From Desulfobacteraceae bacterium (GTDB lineage: Bacteria; Desulfobacterota; Desulfobacteria; Desulfobacterales; Desulfobacteraceae): a DNA stretch of 64,000 bases. Within the stretch, counting starts at the first letter, position 1. Each line of letters begins with the position of its first letter. The DNA lies in contig JADGFI010000001.1 of the NCBI GenBank assembly GCA_016743945.1, positions 211,901-275,900 on the forward strand, read 5' to 3'. A program made the translations under genes and the position numbers. Under the pieces are notes generated by a model. That model ran no database searches and was not told where the DNA came from. It worked only from the letters and a program-made list of their open reading frames with translations. Shown here in pieces: positions 53,177 to 62,386 of the stretch.

Positions 53177-53848
53177 TCAGACAGATTTTTTGAATACACC
53201 GGTCTCCACCCAGATTACGGCATGCCGGACAAGCTCCGTGGCATTTTTCAGGCCTAATTTTTCCTTGATCCGTTCCCGGTAGGTGCCGATGGTTTTGATG
53301 CTGATGTTGAGCTGGTTGGCGATTTGTTTGGAAGACAGTCCCTGACCGAGGAGCTGGAAGATTTCAAGTTCCCGGTCCGTGATTCGTTTTAAGGGGGATT
53401 CATGGGCCAGACTCGGCTGTTTCTGGAAGGTATTAAGGATATGACTCATGATCCTCGGGCTGACGTGGATATGGCCTGCCATGATCCTGCGGATGGCCAG
53501 GACAACGGATTCCGAAGCTTCCTGCTTCATGATATAGCCTTTGGCCCCTGCCATGATACACCGTTCAGCATGGAGGGCTTCGTCGTGCATGGAGAGTACC
53601 AGGGACGCTATGGTTTTTTGGCGGGCATGGATTTCCTTGACCAGGTCCATGCCATTGCTCTTTTTCAAAGACAGATCCACAATGACCAGATCCGGTTTTT
53701 GGGCCTCAATCAGTTCCAGGGCAGTATCCACATCTTCAGCATCCCCGCACACGGACATGTCGGGTTCATGCTCAATCATCTCTTTCATCCCCATTCTGAA
53801 AATGGGATGATCTTCCACAATAAGAATTTTTAAACTGTCTTTTCCCAT
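53177..53848 (-). CDS. NarL/FixJ-type response regulator
   Basis: A 223-residue regulator: receiver with phospho-acceptor in LVIVDLSLKKSNG (about D58) and LuxR-type helix-turn-helix ending the protein (LTDRELEIFQLLGQGLSSKQ in near form, here ITDRELEIFQLLGQGLSSKQ). It lies 28 bases after a HisKA_3 kinase on the same strand, its obvious partner. It should act as a DNA-binding dimer; targets are unknown. The last residues after the helix-turn-helix are longer than minimal. Confidence 0.92.
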   Translation of the reverse strand: MGKDSLKILIVEDHPIFRMGMKEMIEHEPDMSVCGDAEDVDTALELIEAQKPDLVIVDLSLKKSNGMDLVKEIHARQKTIASLVLSMHDEALHAERCIMAGAKGYIMKQEASESVVLAIRRIMAGHIHVSPRIMSHILNTFQKQPSLAHESPLKRITDRELEIFQLLGQGLSSKQIANQLNISIKTIGTYRERIKEKLGLKNATELVRHAVIWVETGVFKKSV

Positions 53849-53876
53849 GTGTGTCTCTTTTTATAGGGTTCCCGTC

Positions 53877-56117
53877 TTAACCGTTGCGGTCCGTCAACCG
53901 TTTTTTCAATTCCGGCCTGATCAATTCCAGTTTTACCAGGGTGCCTCTTTTTGGGGGCTTTTCAAATTCAAGCAAGGCGCCTATCCGGCTGGCCCGGTAG
54001 GACATGATCCGAATACCCATTCCCGGTCCTGGTTTGGGGCTGCCAAGGCCGATGCCGTTGTCCTCGATGGTGAGTGTGACGGTTTTGGTTTGATTCGTCA
54101 AGCAGATATGAATAAGATCTGCCTTTGAATGCTTGACCGCATTGTGAACCGCTTCGTGGGCAATATAATAGGCATGGGTGGCCATACTGTTGTCTTCAAA
54201 GGCCTGGGTATCACAGGAGAGGGTACAGGCGATATGGAACACTTCCCGGACATAGGCGGCCAGTTCTTCCAGGGAAACATCAAAGCCCCGGTCCACAAGA
54301 TTCACCGGTGCCAGGCCCCGGGAAAGACCCCGGGTTTTTTCAATGGCATCCAGAATCAGGGCCCTGATTTTGCCGGCACGGTCGGCTTCGCTGGGTACTT
54401 GGCTGGCGACTTTCAAGGCCAGGGGATTCGCGTTTTCTTTTTCTCCAAGCCGCTGTTGGAGCATCTTTGTCATCACTTCAATGCCGATGAGCTGGGGGCA
54501 GAGGTCGTCATGGAGATCCATGGCAATTCGCTGACGTTCCCGTTCACTGATGGTGAGAATTTCTCTTTCCAGACGTTTGGCATCGGTCATGTCTTCAATG
54601 GCGCCGAGCATGCAGGGTTCTCCCCAGAGACTCACCTGTTCCACGGAAATCATTCCGGTCCGTTTTTCCCCGGTTGCCGTAAGAAAACCAATCTCCCAAT
54701 TTTTAAGGGGGGCTTTTTGGGCAAGGGAGGTCATCAGTTTTTCTCCGTCCTCGGGATGGCAAAAAAAACGGACACCGGTCAGTTCTTTGCCAATGAGTTC
54801 ACCGAGGCGGTAACCGGTGACACCCAGGAAACTATCGTTTACATTGATAATTTTCTTGTCTTTTAATACCGCAATAAACATGCTGGAAGGACTGCTCCTG
54901 AAGGCCTTTGAGAACATTTCCTCTGACAGGCGAAGGGCTTGTTCACTTTTTTTGCGGTCACTGACGTAGCGATTTAGTCTGTCCATAAATTTATTGAAAT
55001 AGTCCGCCAGCTGTCCTATTTCATCCGTGGATTCCACGGGCATGCGGATATTGAAATCTCCGGAAGAGCCCATGGCAAATCTTTTCATGAGGGTCTGCAA
55101 GGGCCCGATGACGGTAGCGTTAATCCACAGGGAGGTGGAAAATACCAAAATACAGGTCAAAAAAACAATACTGAAAATGATATTCCGGATCATCTTCAGG
55201 GGGACAAATATTTCATCCATATAGGTGGCAGAGCACACAATCCAGTCATATTCGGGGATATATCTGAAAATAACCATTTTTTCCCGGGCAAGGGTTTCTC
55301 CTGGATTTTTCCAGATATAGACGGTTTTTCCATTTTTCTTTTCACAAATATCCCGGACAAAATACCGGCCGTCCCTGTTCTGGGAATCATAATAATTGCC
55401 AACCATAAACGGATGGACAATGATGTTGCCCAAGGAGTCATGGATGTATGCATAGCCGGTTTTTCCAAAGGTCAGGCTTAAAATACTGTCTCTGAAATCC
55501 GAAATATTGATGAGCGCGTTGAATTCTTCCCTATAGGTTGAAACGGCAATGATCCAGTCCCAGGGTTCAAAATAGGACATGTACATGGCTTTGGGTTTTA
55601 AGGCATCGTCTTCCGGATTTTTCCAGTCATACTCCAGGTACCCGGTTTTCATTTTAATCATCGCATGAACAAAGGCACGGGTTGAAAAATTTTTCCCTGC
55701 CACTCCCGGTTTGGGATGTTCAATGGCAATGCTATCCGAGTTGGCACAAAAAATATACCCTGTTTTACCAATGGACTGGCTGAACAGAATTTTCCGGCAC
55801 AGATCCTTGGCTTCTTTTTCAGTGGTCAGGCCCTGGAGAAAATCATTGTAAATCGCCTGGACAATCTCCCGGTTTTTTTCTGCAATGGCCCTAAGATGGT
55901 TTTTTATAGAGGTGGCGGCGGCAGTCCGGACCATGTTCTGAATGGCAGCCGTGGCATTGGTCAGCTCACTTTCAATATTGGCCTCAATGGTGGTGCGGAC
56001 CTGCTGATAAATCACGGCCCCGCCCACAAGGGTGGCCAGAACAAAGATCAGGGTATAGCCGCCCAAAAGCTTGGACCGGATTTTTAAATTTCTGAAAAAC
56101 TGTGAGGCTTGGATCAT
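53877..56117 (-). CDS. membrane sensor kinase with two Cache domains (NarX/DegS-like HisKA_3)
   Basis: A 746-residue kinase. After a first helix (about 18-35) there are two successive Cache units with matching cores, KTGYIFCANSDSIAIEHPKP and KTGYAYIHDSLGNIIVHPF, the usual tandem sensor for small carboxylates or amines. A second helix (about 310-330), HAMP, PAS (about 400-515) and a HisKA_3 domain with H536 (RIAMDLHDDLCPQLIG) follow, then HATPase with IEDNGIGLG. It should phosphorylate the NarL-type regulator encoded 28 bases downstream. The PAS domain may add a cytoplasmic redox or ligand input. Confidence 0.9.
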   Translation of the reverse strand: MIQASQFFRNLKIRSKLLGGYTLIFVLATLVGGAVIYQQVRTTIEANIESELTNATAAIQNMVRTAAATSIKNHLRAIAEKNREIVQAIYNDFLQGLTTEKEAKDLCRKILFSQSIGKTGYIFCANSDSIAIEHPKPGVAGKNFSTRAFVHAMIKMKTGYLEYDWKNPEDDALKPKAMYMSYFEPWDWIIAVSTYREEFNALINISDFRDSILSLTFGKTGYAYIHDSLGNIIVHPFMVGNYYDSQNRDGRYFVRDICEKKNGKTVYIWKNPGETLAREKMVIFRYIPEYDWIVCSATYMDEIFVPLKMIRNIIFSIVFLTCILVFSTSLWINATVIGPLQTLMKRFAMGSSGDFNIRMPVESTDEIGQLADYFNKFMDRLNRYVSDRKKSEQALRLSEEMFSKAFRSSPSSMFIAVLKDKKIINVNDSFLGVTGYRLGELIGKELTGVRFFCHPEDGEKLMTSLAQKAPLKNWEIGFLTATGEKRTGMISVEQVSLWGEPCMLGAIEDMTDAKRLEREILTISERERQRIAMDLHDDLCPQLIGIEVMTKMLQQRLGEKENANPLALKVASQVPSEADRAGKIRALILDAIEKTRGLSRGLAPVNLVDRGFDVSLEELAAYVREVFHIACTLSCDTQAFEDNSMATHAYYIAHEAVHNAVKHSKADLIHICLTNQTKTVTLTIEDNGIGLGSPKPGPGMGIRIMSYRASRIGALLEFEKPPKRGTLVKLELIRPELKKRLTDRNG

Positions 56118-56184
56118 TCTGTCTTGGTCCGGGCCAGATCAAATGTATCTATCACATGAAAACTTGATAGATATCATGGGGCTT

Positions 56185-56679
56185 TTATTGGTTGCCACAG
56201 CTTTTTATAATGAGCTGTTCCAGTGCTTTTAATGATTTTGAAGATTTGCCGGTTACTTTCTCTTTTTTGATATTTCTCAAAAGTTGCCTCAGTCTCTGGT
56301 GATCCAGTTCAGGACAGACACTGATAAACGCCTCCAGACTGTCCGGGTCTTCCGTTAATAGCCTGTCCCGCCACATCCGCGTTTTTTTGACAATTTCCGA
56401 TTCAACGGGAAGGTTGGCATCGATGTCTATCAATGCATGGCGGATTGGTTCCGGGTCCACATCCCGCATCAGGGTTCCGATGAATTGCCGATGTCTTCTG
56501 CCGGCAACGTTCGATGTAATGGATCGGGCGTCTATCAGGGCAGTGAGCAGCGCATCGGGAAGCCCCATGCGTTTGAGTTGGGGGGGGGACAGTTTGCAAA
56601 GTTTCTCTCCAAGTTTCTGGAGTTCATCCGCCTCTCTTTTTGCCTGTGTTTTACTCTTATATTGACTATCATCTTCCAT
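56185..56679 (-). CDS. DarP/YjgA-like ribosome-associated protein
   Basis: A 164-residue highly charged helical protein with the YjgA pattern: KSKTQAKREADELQKLGEKL at the N terminus, RMGLPDALLTALIDARSITS, and RRHRQFIGTLMRDVDPEPIR. Its E. coli relative, DarP, helps assemble the 50S subunit. The C-terminal RQLLRNIKKEKVTGKSSKSL is also family-like. It is preceded by two near-identical copies of a short segment (TGAAATATCAAGCTGT, about 56722-56755). Transcribed alone, 60 bases after the Cache kinase start but on the same strand, so it may precede it in a transcript. Confidence 0.85.
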   Translation of the reverse strand: MEDDSQYKSKTQAKREADELQKLGEKLCKLSPPQLKRMGLPDALLTALIDARSITSNVAGRRHRQFIGTLMRDVDPEPIRHALIDIDANLPVESEIVKKTRMWRDRLLTEDPDSLEAFISVCPELDHQRLRQLLRNIKKEKVTGKSSKSLKALEQLIIKSCGNQ

Positions 56680-57047
56680 GGTTACCGCCGGGAATAAACG
56701 CTTGGAAAATCAAGTTGCTTGAAATATCAAGCTGTCTGAAATATCAAGCTGTGAAATTGTGAATAATAGGACAAAACCTTTGTTCTTGTCAAGGAAGCAA
56801 AAATCCTATTCGCCACTCAAAGTTTGATTTGAATATCATATTATACCTCAACTTTTTTCACAGCCTGTATTAAATTTGGTATTCAGTCTTGCTTGTTTCA
56901 GCCTATTGCCTGATTTTTCCGCCATGGCGGCCGGAGACATATTGCCAAGCTGCATAAGGTTCTCTATAATGTATTCTATTTGAATTATTTGTTTGCCGGA
57001 TAAATGCTAAAAACTCAAGTCAATTTAAAGCCCCGTAAAGGTAGATC
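56680..57047. other. intergenic region with a possible 35-residue ORF
   Basis: No established gene is seen. On the minus strand an open stretch ending at a TGA (56848-56850) reads, from an ATG at 56955, MQLGNMSPAAMAEKSGNRL then KQARLNTKFNTGCEKS, continuing open upstream to about 57016 as HLSGKQIIQIEYIIENL. It looks protein-like but has no ribosome site and matches nothing I know; a decayed transposase tail is possible. CCGCCATGGCGG at about 56920-56931 is a perfect 12-base palindrome inside it. Confidence 0.3.
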
Positions 57048-57290
57048 ATGTTCGCAAAAACAGCCGATGAACTCAGAGAAATGATACGTCAAAACCCGGA
57101 AACTTCCCCTTCCATTTTCCTCATGGACGACTCTTTTGCGGCCTGGTGCTATGACAACCGGGATTTTATATGGCTCAAATCCGCATTTAACAGGGACGCG
57201 GATCCAGACGACTGTAGAAAATGGGGGATCACCGCCCAGGAGTGGAAGACCAACGTAGCCATGGCAGGCTTGGCCCTGACCGTAAAATGA
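57048..57290 (+). CDS. hypothetical 80-residue protein
   Basis: A small soluble protein, acidic and tryptophan rich (AAWCYDNRDFIWLKSAFNRD, WGITAQEWKTNVAMAGLAL). AAAGG lies seven bases before the ATG. The frame is clean and has protein-like composition, but I do not recognise the family. It converges with the 5TMR-LYT kinase gene, 50 bases between the ends. Confidence 0.6.
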   Translation: MFAKTADELREMIRQNPETSPSIFLMDDSFAAWCYDNRDFIWLKSAFNRDADPDDCRKWGITAQEWKTNVAMAGLALTVK

Positions 57291-57340
57291 CACCCCGGGC
57301 AGCCGCCATGCTCACGTTTATTATCTTGCTAAGATCATGC

Positions 57341-59506
57341 TCAGCTTTTATCAATCACTTGGCGGATACTCATTGCCAGGCGTTTTGTGCTGATTGGTTT
57401 TTTGAGATATCTTTTGATACCCATGGCAAGGAAATTTTCTTCTGATATGACAGAGCTGTAACCTGTACAGATGATGATGGGCATATCCGGCCTTGTTTTT
57501 AAGATTTCCTTTGACAGCTCTACACCGGTCAGGCCGGGCATGGTCTGGTCGGATATGACCAGATCGAACTGGTCCGGGGCAGAACGAATTTTTTCCAGGG
57601 CCCAAAAACTTTCGGTTGTTACCGTGACAGTGTACCCCAACCGCTCTAAAATTTTTTGGTTGACCGCCACAATTGAACTTTCGTCATCTATAATAAGGAT
57701 ACGCTCGGTTCCTGTGGGCAAGACTTGTTCATTATCAACCGAGGTTTCCTTTGCCGATGCTTCCTCTACCAGGGCAGGAATATAAATTTGGAACATGCTG
57801 CCTTTGCCGGGCTTGCTATCCACTCGGATAAAGCCATGGTAATCTTTTACAATTCCGTGGATGACAGAAAGGCCTAACCCTGTGCCTTTGCCAACTTCTT
57901 TTGTGGTAAAATACGGGTCAAAAATATTAGTAATGGTGTGTTGGTCCATGCCGTGGCCTGTATCCTTTATCTCCAGGACAACAAACAGCCCCGGGGATTC
58001 ATCCAGTTCCGCTTCGATTTGTTTCTTATTTAAGGTTTTTCGGTAAAGGCGAATACTCAAGGTGCCTTTTTCTTTTTCCATGGAATGCAGGGCATTCGTG
58101 CATAGGTTGATGACAATTTGCTGGATATTGGTCGGGTCTGCCATGATATTCCCGCAGTTTGTATCGATGTCTTCCTGGATATGGATCGTGGATGGCAGAG
58201 AAGCCCTGAGCATTTTCAAGGCTTCCTTGACGATTAAATGTGGGAAAAGTGGTTCCAGGTAATGGGCCGACTTCCGGCTGAAAGTAAGGATATGTCGGAC
58301 AAGGTCTGCAGCCCGCCGGCTTGATTTGAAAATTTGATCAATATCGGAGTGGGCCTTGCTGTCTTGTGGAAGGTGAACCTTTGCAAGTTCTGCATACCCC
58401 ATGATAATCGAAAGAATATTGTTAAAATCATGGGCGATCCCTCCGGCAAGAGTGCCGATTGATTCCATTTTCAGTGCTTGAAATAGGTCTTCTTCCAGTT
58501 TCTTCTTGTCTGTAATGTCTCGTGCAACATGGGTGAGATGGGTGAGGGTGCCATTTTCATTCAGTACAGGCGCAGCAGATACCAAAAATGTTTTTCCAAG
58601 CTTTTCAATGAATATTTCCCGTACATGGGGCTCAAGAGTATTTGCCGTTTCGGCAAGGGGGCAAAGGTGGCAGGGTTCATCCAGATAACTGAAAAGTTTG
58701 TAACAATGCCTGCCGATGATGTCGTTGGATTCACGCCCAAGGGCATCACAGCCAGCCTGATTTATTTTTAAAATTTGAAAATTCGTATCTTGCAGAGAAA
58801 CAATATCGGTGATGGAATTGAATGTGTTTTCCCATTCCTCCTTGCTTTTACGGGCCGTAAGTTCGGCCGTTTTTCGTTCATTGACCTCTTTTATCAGGGC
58901 CTTGTCCGTTGCCCTTCTTTGTTCCTGGCGTTTTAAAATCAATCCCAGAATCATGGTAAGAACCGGATAGATGAACAGTATCGGGGGGGCCACCGCTTTG
59001 ATAATGGGAATTCGCATCTCCTGGGGCATCAGAAGCATACAGGCGAGCATGACCAGCTGAACCAGGAAGCCAAACGCATAAAGCTGCTTCCAGCCAAGGG
59101 AGTTCGCATATTTTCTTTGCCAGTATCGCCAGCCTAAACCCGTGCAGGCGGTGGAAACGATTACGATGGTGCCCACCGTTGCCCCGGATCCGCCCTGATA
59201 GAGCCTGAAGGAACCGGCGATGATCACGGCGATGACTGTCGGTGTAAACCCGAAAAATAGTCCGCATAGGCTGAGCAACACCCATCTGGTATCAAAAAAC
59301 ACCCCGGGCTGGATGACCCAGGGGTTGAGCATAACCGCCAGGGCTATCAGCCCGACGATTAGCCCGGTTATGCCTTCTCTCACATGTTTTTTAGAAATGG
59401 CGTGGACATTGAAGGTGTCGTATATGACACAAAGGATCAACATCAAAGCTGAATTATTTAACAGGCCGGAAAAACTATCCATTATTCTCCCCAGAAATTT
59501 GAGCAA
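57341..59506 (-). CDS. 5TMR-LYT hybrid sensor histidine kinase
   Basis: A 721-residue kinase. The N-terminal 190 residues hold five or six membrane helices of the 5TMR-LYT type (VIQPGVFFDTRWVLLSLCGL, GSFRLYQGGSGATVGT), also found in LytS and some diguanylate cyclases. A PAS domain (about 225-340), HisKA with H359 (AGGIAHDFNNILSIIMGY), HATPase (IKDTGHGMD, GTGLGLSVIHGIV) and a receiver with D653 (LVISDQTMPGLTG) follow. The PAS segment contains Cys pairs (HCYKLFSYLDEPCHLCPLAE) that may sense redox or bind metal. No regulator is adjacent. Confidence 0.9.
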   Translation of the reverse strand: MLKFLGRIMDSFSGLLNNSALMLILCVIYDTFNVHAISKKHVREGITGLIVGLIALAVMLNPWVIQPGVFFDTRWVLLSLCGLFFGFTPTVIAVIIAGSFRLYQGGSGATVGTIVIVSTACTGLGWRYWQRKYANSLGWKQLYAFGFLVQLVMLACMLLMPQEMRIPIIKAVAPPILFIYPVLTMILGLILKRQEQRRATDKALIKEVNERKTAELTARKSKEEWENTFNSITDIVSLQDTNFQILKINQAGCDALGRESNDIIGRHCYKLFSYLDEPCHLCPLAETANTLEPHVREIFIEKLGKTFLVSAAPVLNENGTLTHLTHVARDITDKKKLEEDLFQALKMESIGTLAGGIAHDFNNILSIIMGYAELAKVHLPQDSKAHSDIDQIFKSSRRAADLVRHILTFSRKSAHYLEPLFPHLIVKEALKMLRASLPSTIHIQEDIDTNCGNIMADPTNIQQIVINLCTNALHSMEKEKGTLSIRLYRKTLNKKQIEAELDESPGLFVVLEIKDTGHGMDQHTITNIFDPYFTTKEVGKGTGLGLSVIHGIVKDYHGFIRVDSKPGKGSMFQIYIPALVEEASAKETSVDNEQVLPTGTERILIIDDESSIVAVNQKILERLGYTVTVTTESFWALEKIRSAPDQFDLVISDQTMPGLTGVELSKEILKTRPDMPIIICTGYSSVISEENFLAMGIKRYLKKPISTKRLAMSIRQVIDKS

Positions 59507-59704
59507 GTATGTATCGAACAGATAAATTAGTCAAGTTTGAACAGAGAATGGCCAGCAATTCTCATTATGGATTCAGTTGATCTAATCGGTAAGTGTTCCT
59601 CATTTTTTTTGCCCAGAATCCATCCTTTTTAGCTTTTCAACCTTCTATGCCAAAAAAAGAAAGGTAAAAATAATGCTCAATCGTTGTTTGGTATGTTGAA
59701 TATT

Positions 59705-59941
59705 TCATGTGACAACCAAATCAGAAATCTGTTGGATGAAGTTCCCAATAATCCTTACTCTGGCCGGGATATACTTCAGTTGTTCAGACACTTCCTCGCC
59801 GATCCGTGATTTAAGGCACCCACAAACGCATTGCCTTTCTTTTTCATTGAGTTCATGAACGACATCCACACGGAAAAGATGATCCGACAAGGGTTTTCTT
59901 CCCCGTTTCTTTTCGACAAAAGGCCATAATCGGGATGGGGG
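59705..59941 (-). pseudogene. IS66-family transposase remnant (N-terminal zinc-binding region)
   Basis: Reading from the stop shared with the end of the TonB receptor gene, the minus strand gives EKKRGRKPLSDHLFRVDVVH, then CVCGCLKSRIGEEVSEQLKY and IPARVRIIG before losing similarity and stopping at TGA. This is the IS66 TnpC zinc-binding block (usual form KRGRKPLPxHLPR...GEEVSEQLxxxPA). Only about 60 residues remain of roughly 500. Bases 59507-59704 hold nothing I can recognise. Confidence 0.75.
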
Positions 59942-61927
59942 TTAAAACCTGTAAGCCATCTGTATGCCTATTTCCCTCGGGGAGGACAGCAGTGTATAAT
60001 AGTTGAAATAACCATCAATATTATACGCCTCATCCGTGATATTGTTTCCGTAAACATAAATCTCATACTGATCTGTTTCATACCCGATCTTTGCATTTAT
60101 AATGGTAGCGCTTTTACTTTCAAATTGATTGGCCTTGTCTGCATAGAATGAACCCTGGCCGTTTATATCAAATTTTCCAAATATTCCCCTGTTGTCTCTG
60201 TATTTGAACCCTAAAGAATAATTGTATCTTGGGGCGAATGGATTATCATTATTGGAATAATCGCCTAAATTATCGCTGAATTTATCAAACTGGGTTTTTG
60301 CATACCCCAGATTTGCAAACAGGGTTAAATATTTAAACGCCTGATATGCGGTTTCCAGTTCCAAGCCTTTGGATGTGGCTTTGGCAGCATTGGATATATA
60401 GGCTGAAAGCGGGGTCAGGTTTGTGGCCACCTGCATATCCTCTATATCCATATAAAAAATCGACATATTGAAAAGCAGTTTGTCGTCGAAAAGGCTGGTT
60501 TTAACCCCGATTTCATAATTCCACAGGGTTTCCTTGTCATAGCTTTTTAAATCGGCCGGTGCCAGCATAAAATAGCCGCCGCGCTTATATCCCTTGGAGA
60601 CTGTGGCATAGGAAAAAAGGTGCTGGTTAACCGTGTATTTCAAACCGATTTTCGGAGAAATTTCACTATAGGATTTATCATTTGCATAATTTTTCAGACG
60701 GTCATTTGTTTCGATATTGTCCTGATCATAACGAATGCCAGAGGTTAAAACAAAATCATTGCCCAGAGGATAGTCGATGTTTGCAAATATGCCGATACTG
60801 TCGCTTTCCGTTGTACTATCAGTTGCCGGCATGCCGTTTCTGGTATGAAAAGGGTCTTCGTTATTTTTGTCCAGATAGAGTCCGCCCAGCCATTGAATCC
60901 GGCCGGTCCGCCCGTTCAGCCTGAATTCCTGGGAATAGTCCTTATACCGTGAATCAACTTTTACATGGGAGATATCCGCCGGGGAATAGTCATAATCAAT
61001 GGCCCTTTTATCGTCATATCGCTTGTATGTCGTCACCGAGGAGAAGGCCATATTATCCATAAGATATTCAAGTTTTAACGCATGGGACCGGGATTTTGAT
61101 TTTGTATACCCTTCCAGGTTGCTGTATGTTTTTTTCGGATCAGGCGCGGCCAAAGGCATGATCGTGGTTGCGCCGTCGTCTTTTTCCAGCCAGGTGGATA
61201 TCAGGGACACGGCCAGCCTGTCCATGGGCGTATATTTAAGATAGAGTTTAATGGTGTCGTCTTTTCGACCGTCATCCATTTTATTCAGGTATTCGTTCCT
61301 TATAAATCCGTCTTTTTCATAGTGTTTTGCGCAAATCCCCCCATAGAATTTGTTTTTCACAAGCGGACCGCTGACATTGAAGGTATATTCCCTTTTATTG
61401 TCCTGGCCCAACTCAATTTTTATTTTCCCCCTTGTCTGGTCACCTGGGGATTTGGTGATGATATTTATCACCCCGCTATAGGCATTTTTCCCATACAATG
61501 TGCCCTGGGGCCCTCTTAAAACTTCGACCCTTTCTATGTCTTCCAATACAACATCGTTACCCATGCTGCTTAAATAGGGAATGCCGTCCACATAGGTGGC
61601 CACGGTTGAGCTTGCCGTGTGGACATCGGCCGTCAAACCCCGCATCCCCGGTGTATACATGCCTGCTCCCCCCACGCTGAACTGCTGCAAATTTGGGACG
61701 TATAAACCAATATCGGAGATCGTCCGAATATTATTGTCCTCAATGGCGAACTCGTCCAGCAGGCTCATGGAAATGGGTACCTCCTGTACATTTTCTTCTA
61801 CTTTTTGAGCCGTGACTATAATTTGATCCTGTGGTTGCTGAGTGTCTTTTCCCCAGGTATTTTTGAGCGGTAACAACAGCCCCACAACACTTAAAAAGCA
61901 AACCGCAGAAAATATTTTTTTTTTCAT
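59942..61927 (-). CDS. TonB-dependent outer-membrane receptor
   Basis: A 661-residue receptor with signal peptide (SAVCFLSVVGLLLPLKNTWG), a TonB-box-like DQIIVTAQKVEENVQEVPIS, a plug domain (RVEVLRGPQGTLYGKNAYSG) and a 22-strand barrel ending in GIQMAYRF. The plug and VPISMSLLDE segment resemble siderophore and hydroxamate-type receptors of the FepA/PupA-like group. It imports a metal chelate or similar ligand using proton-motive force through TonB. It is divergent from an AraC/PchR-like gene with 459 bases between, a classical siderophore-regulation arrangement. Confidence 0.9.
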   Translation of the reverse strand: MKKKIFSAVCFLSVVGLLLPLKNTWGKDTQQPQDQIIVTAQKVEENVQEVPISMSLLDEFAIEDNNIRTISDIGLYVPNLQQFSVGGAGMYTPGMRGLTADVHTASSTVATYVDGIPYLSSMGNDVVLEDIERVEVLRGPQGTLYGKNAYSGVINIITKSPGDQTRGKIKIELGQDNKREYTFNVSGPLVKNKFYGGICAKHYEKDGFIRNEYLNKMDDGRKDDTIKLYLKYTPMDRLAVSLISTWLEKDDGATTIMPLAAPDPKKTYSNLEGYTKSKSRSHALKLEYLMDNMAFSSVTTYKRYDDKRAIDYDYSPADISHVKVDSRYKDYSQEFRLNGRTGRIQWLGGLYLDKNNEDPFHTRNGMPATDSTTESDSIGIFANIDYPLGNDFVLTSGIRYDQDNIETNDRLKNYANDKSYSEISPKIGLKYTVNQHLFSYATVSKGYKRGGYFMLAPADLKSYDKETLWNYEIGVKTSLFDDKLLFNMSIFYMDIEDMQVATNLTPLSAYISNAAKATSKGLELETAYQAFKYLTLFANLGYAKTQFDKFSDNLGDYSNNDNPFAPRYNYSLGFKYRDNRGIFGKFDINGQGSFYADKANQFESKSATIINAKIGYETDQYEIYVYGNNITDEAYNIDGYFNYYTLLSSPREIGIQMAYRF

Positions 61928-62386
61928 AATTCAAGTCCTCTACATGATCGCAGGTGAGATAAAACAGATATGGTACATGGGCAAAAAATACTGTTTTTTC
62001 ATTTTTTTCCTGTGCATCATTATCCTTTTTATATAACTGCATTAATTTTAAAATGGCCGGGGCCGACAAACCGACCCGGCTGTAATTTACCAAGGCCATA
62101 TATATTTTATTTGCGGGGAAAATGTTGGTAATCGGTTCTTTAGTTTTAGCCCGATCGTCTTTTTCAGACGCGGCAGCCAAAAAATATTCAAACTGGCCCG
62201 GGCGATGGCTTTAGAACCGGGTGGGACAACCGGCCCAGGCCCAGGAAGAGCCCGGTCACAAAATTTTGTAAAATACAAATACAGTTTCTTGACATCCCCG
62301 CAGAGGTTTGATAAACAGCCATATAGTTAGCGAAGCCAAACAATAAAAGTCACGCCATGGGGCCGCCGGTTGCGGCCGAGGAGAAT
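61928..62386. promoter_or_regulatory. divergent control region between the TonB receptor and AraC genes
   Basis: No gene is convincing here. ATCATTATC at 62016-62024 (GATAATGAT on the minus strand) equals one half of the Fur box consensus, but the second half is poor. GGCCGC / GCGGCC (62361-62377) is a perfect inverted repeat just before the regulator's ribosome site. Two long runs of T and A near the receptor start suggest a promoter, but no hexamers stand out. Confidence 0.35.

Noticed and set aside
54129-54866. 245-codon open frame opposite the Cache kinase
   Set aside because: Shadow of the kinase and PAS domains on the other strand; composition is Gly/Phe/His rich as expected of an antisense frame.
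62016-62024. Full Fur box in front of the TonB receptor
   Set aside because: Only one half of the 19-base consensus matches; kept as a half-site within the control region only.
61740-62180. 146-codon minus-strand frame covering the TonB receptor start
   Set aside because: Conflicts with the signal peptide and plug of the receptor and has no ribosome site or domain.
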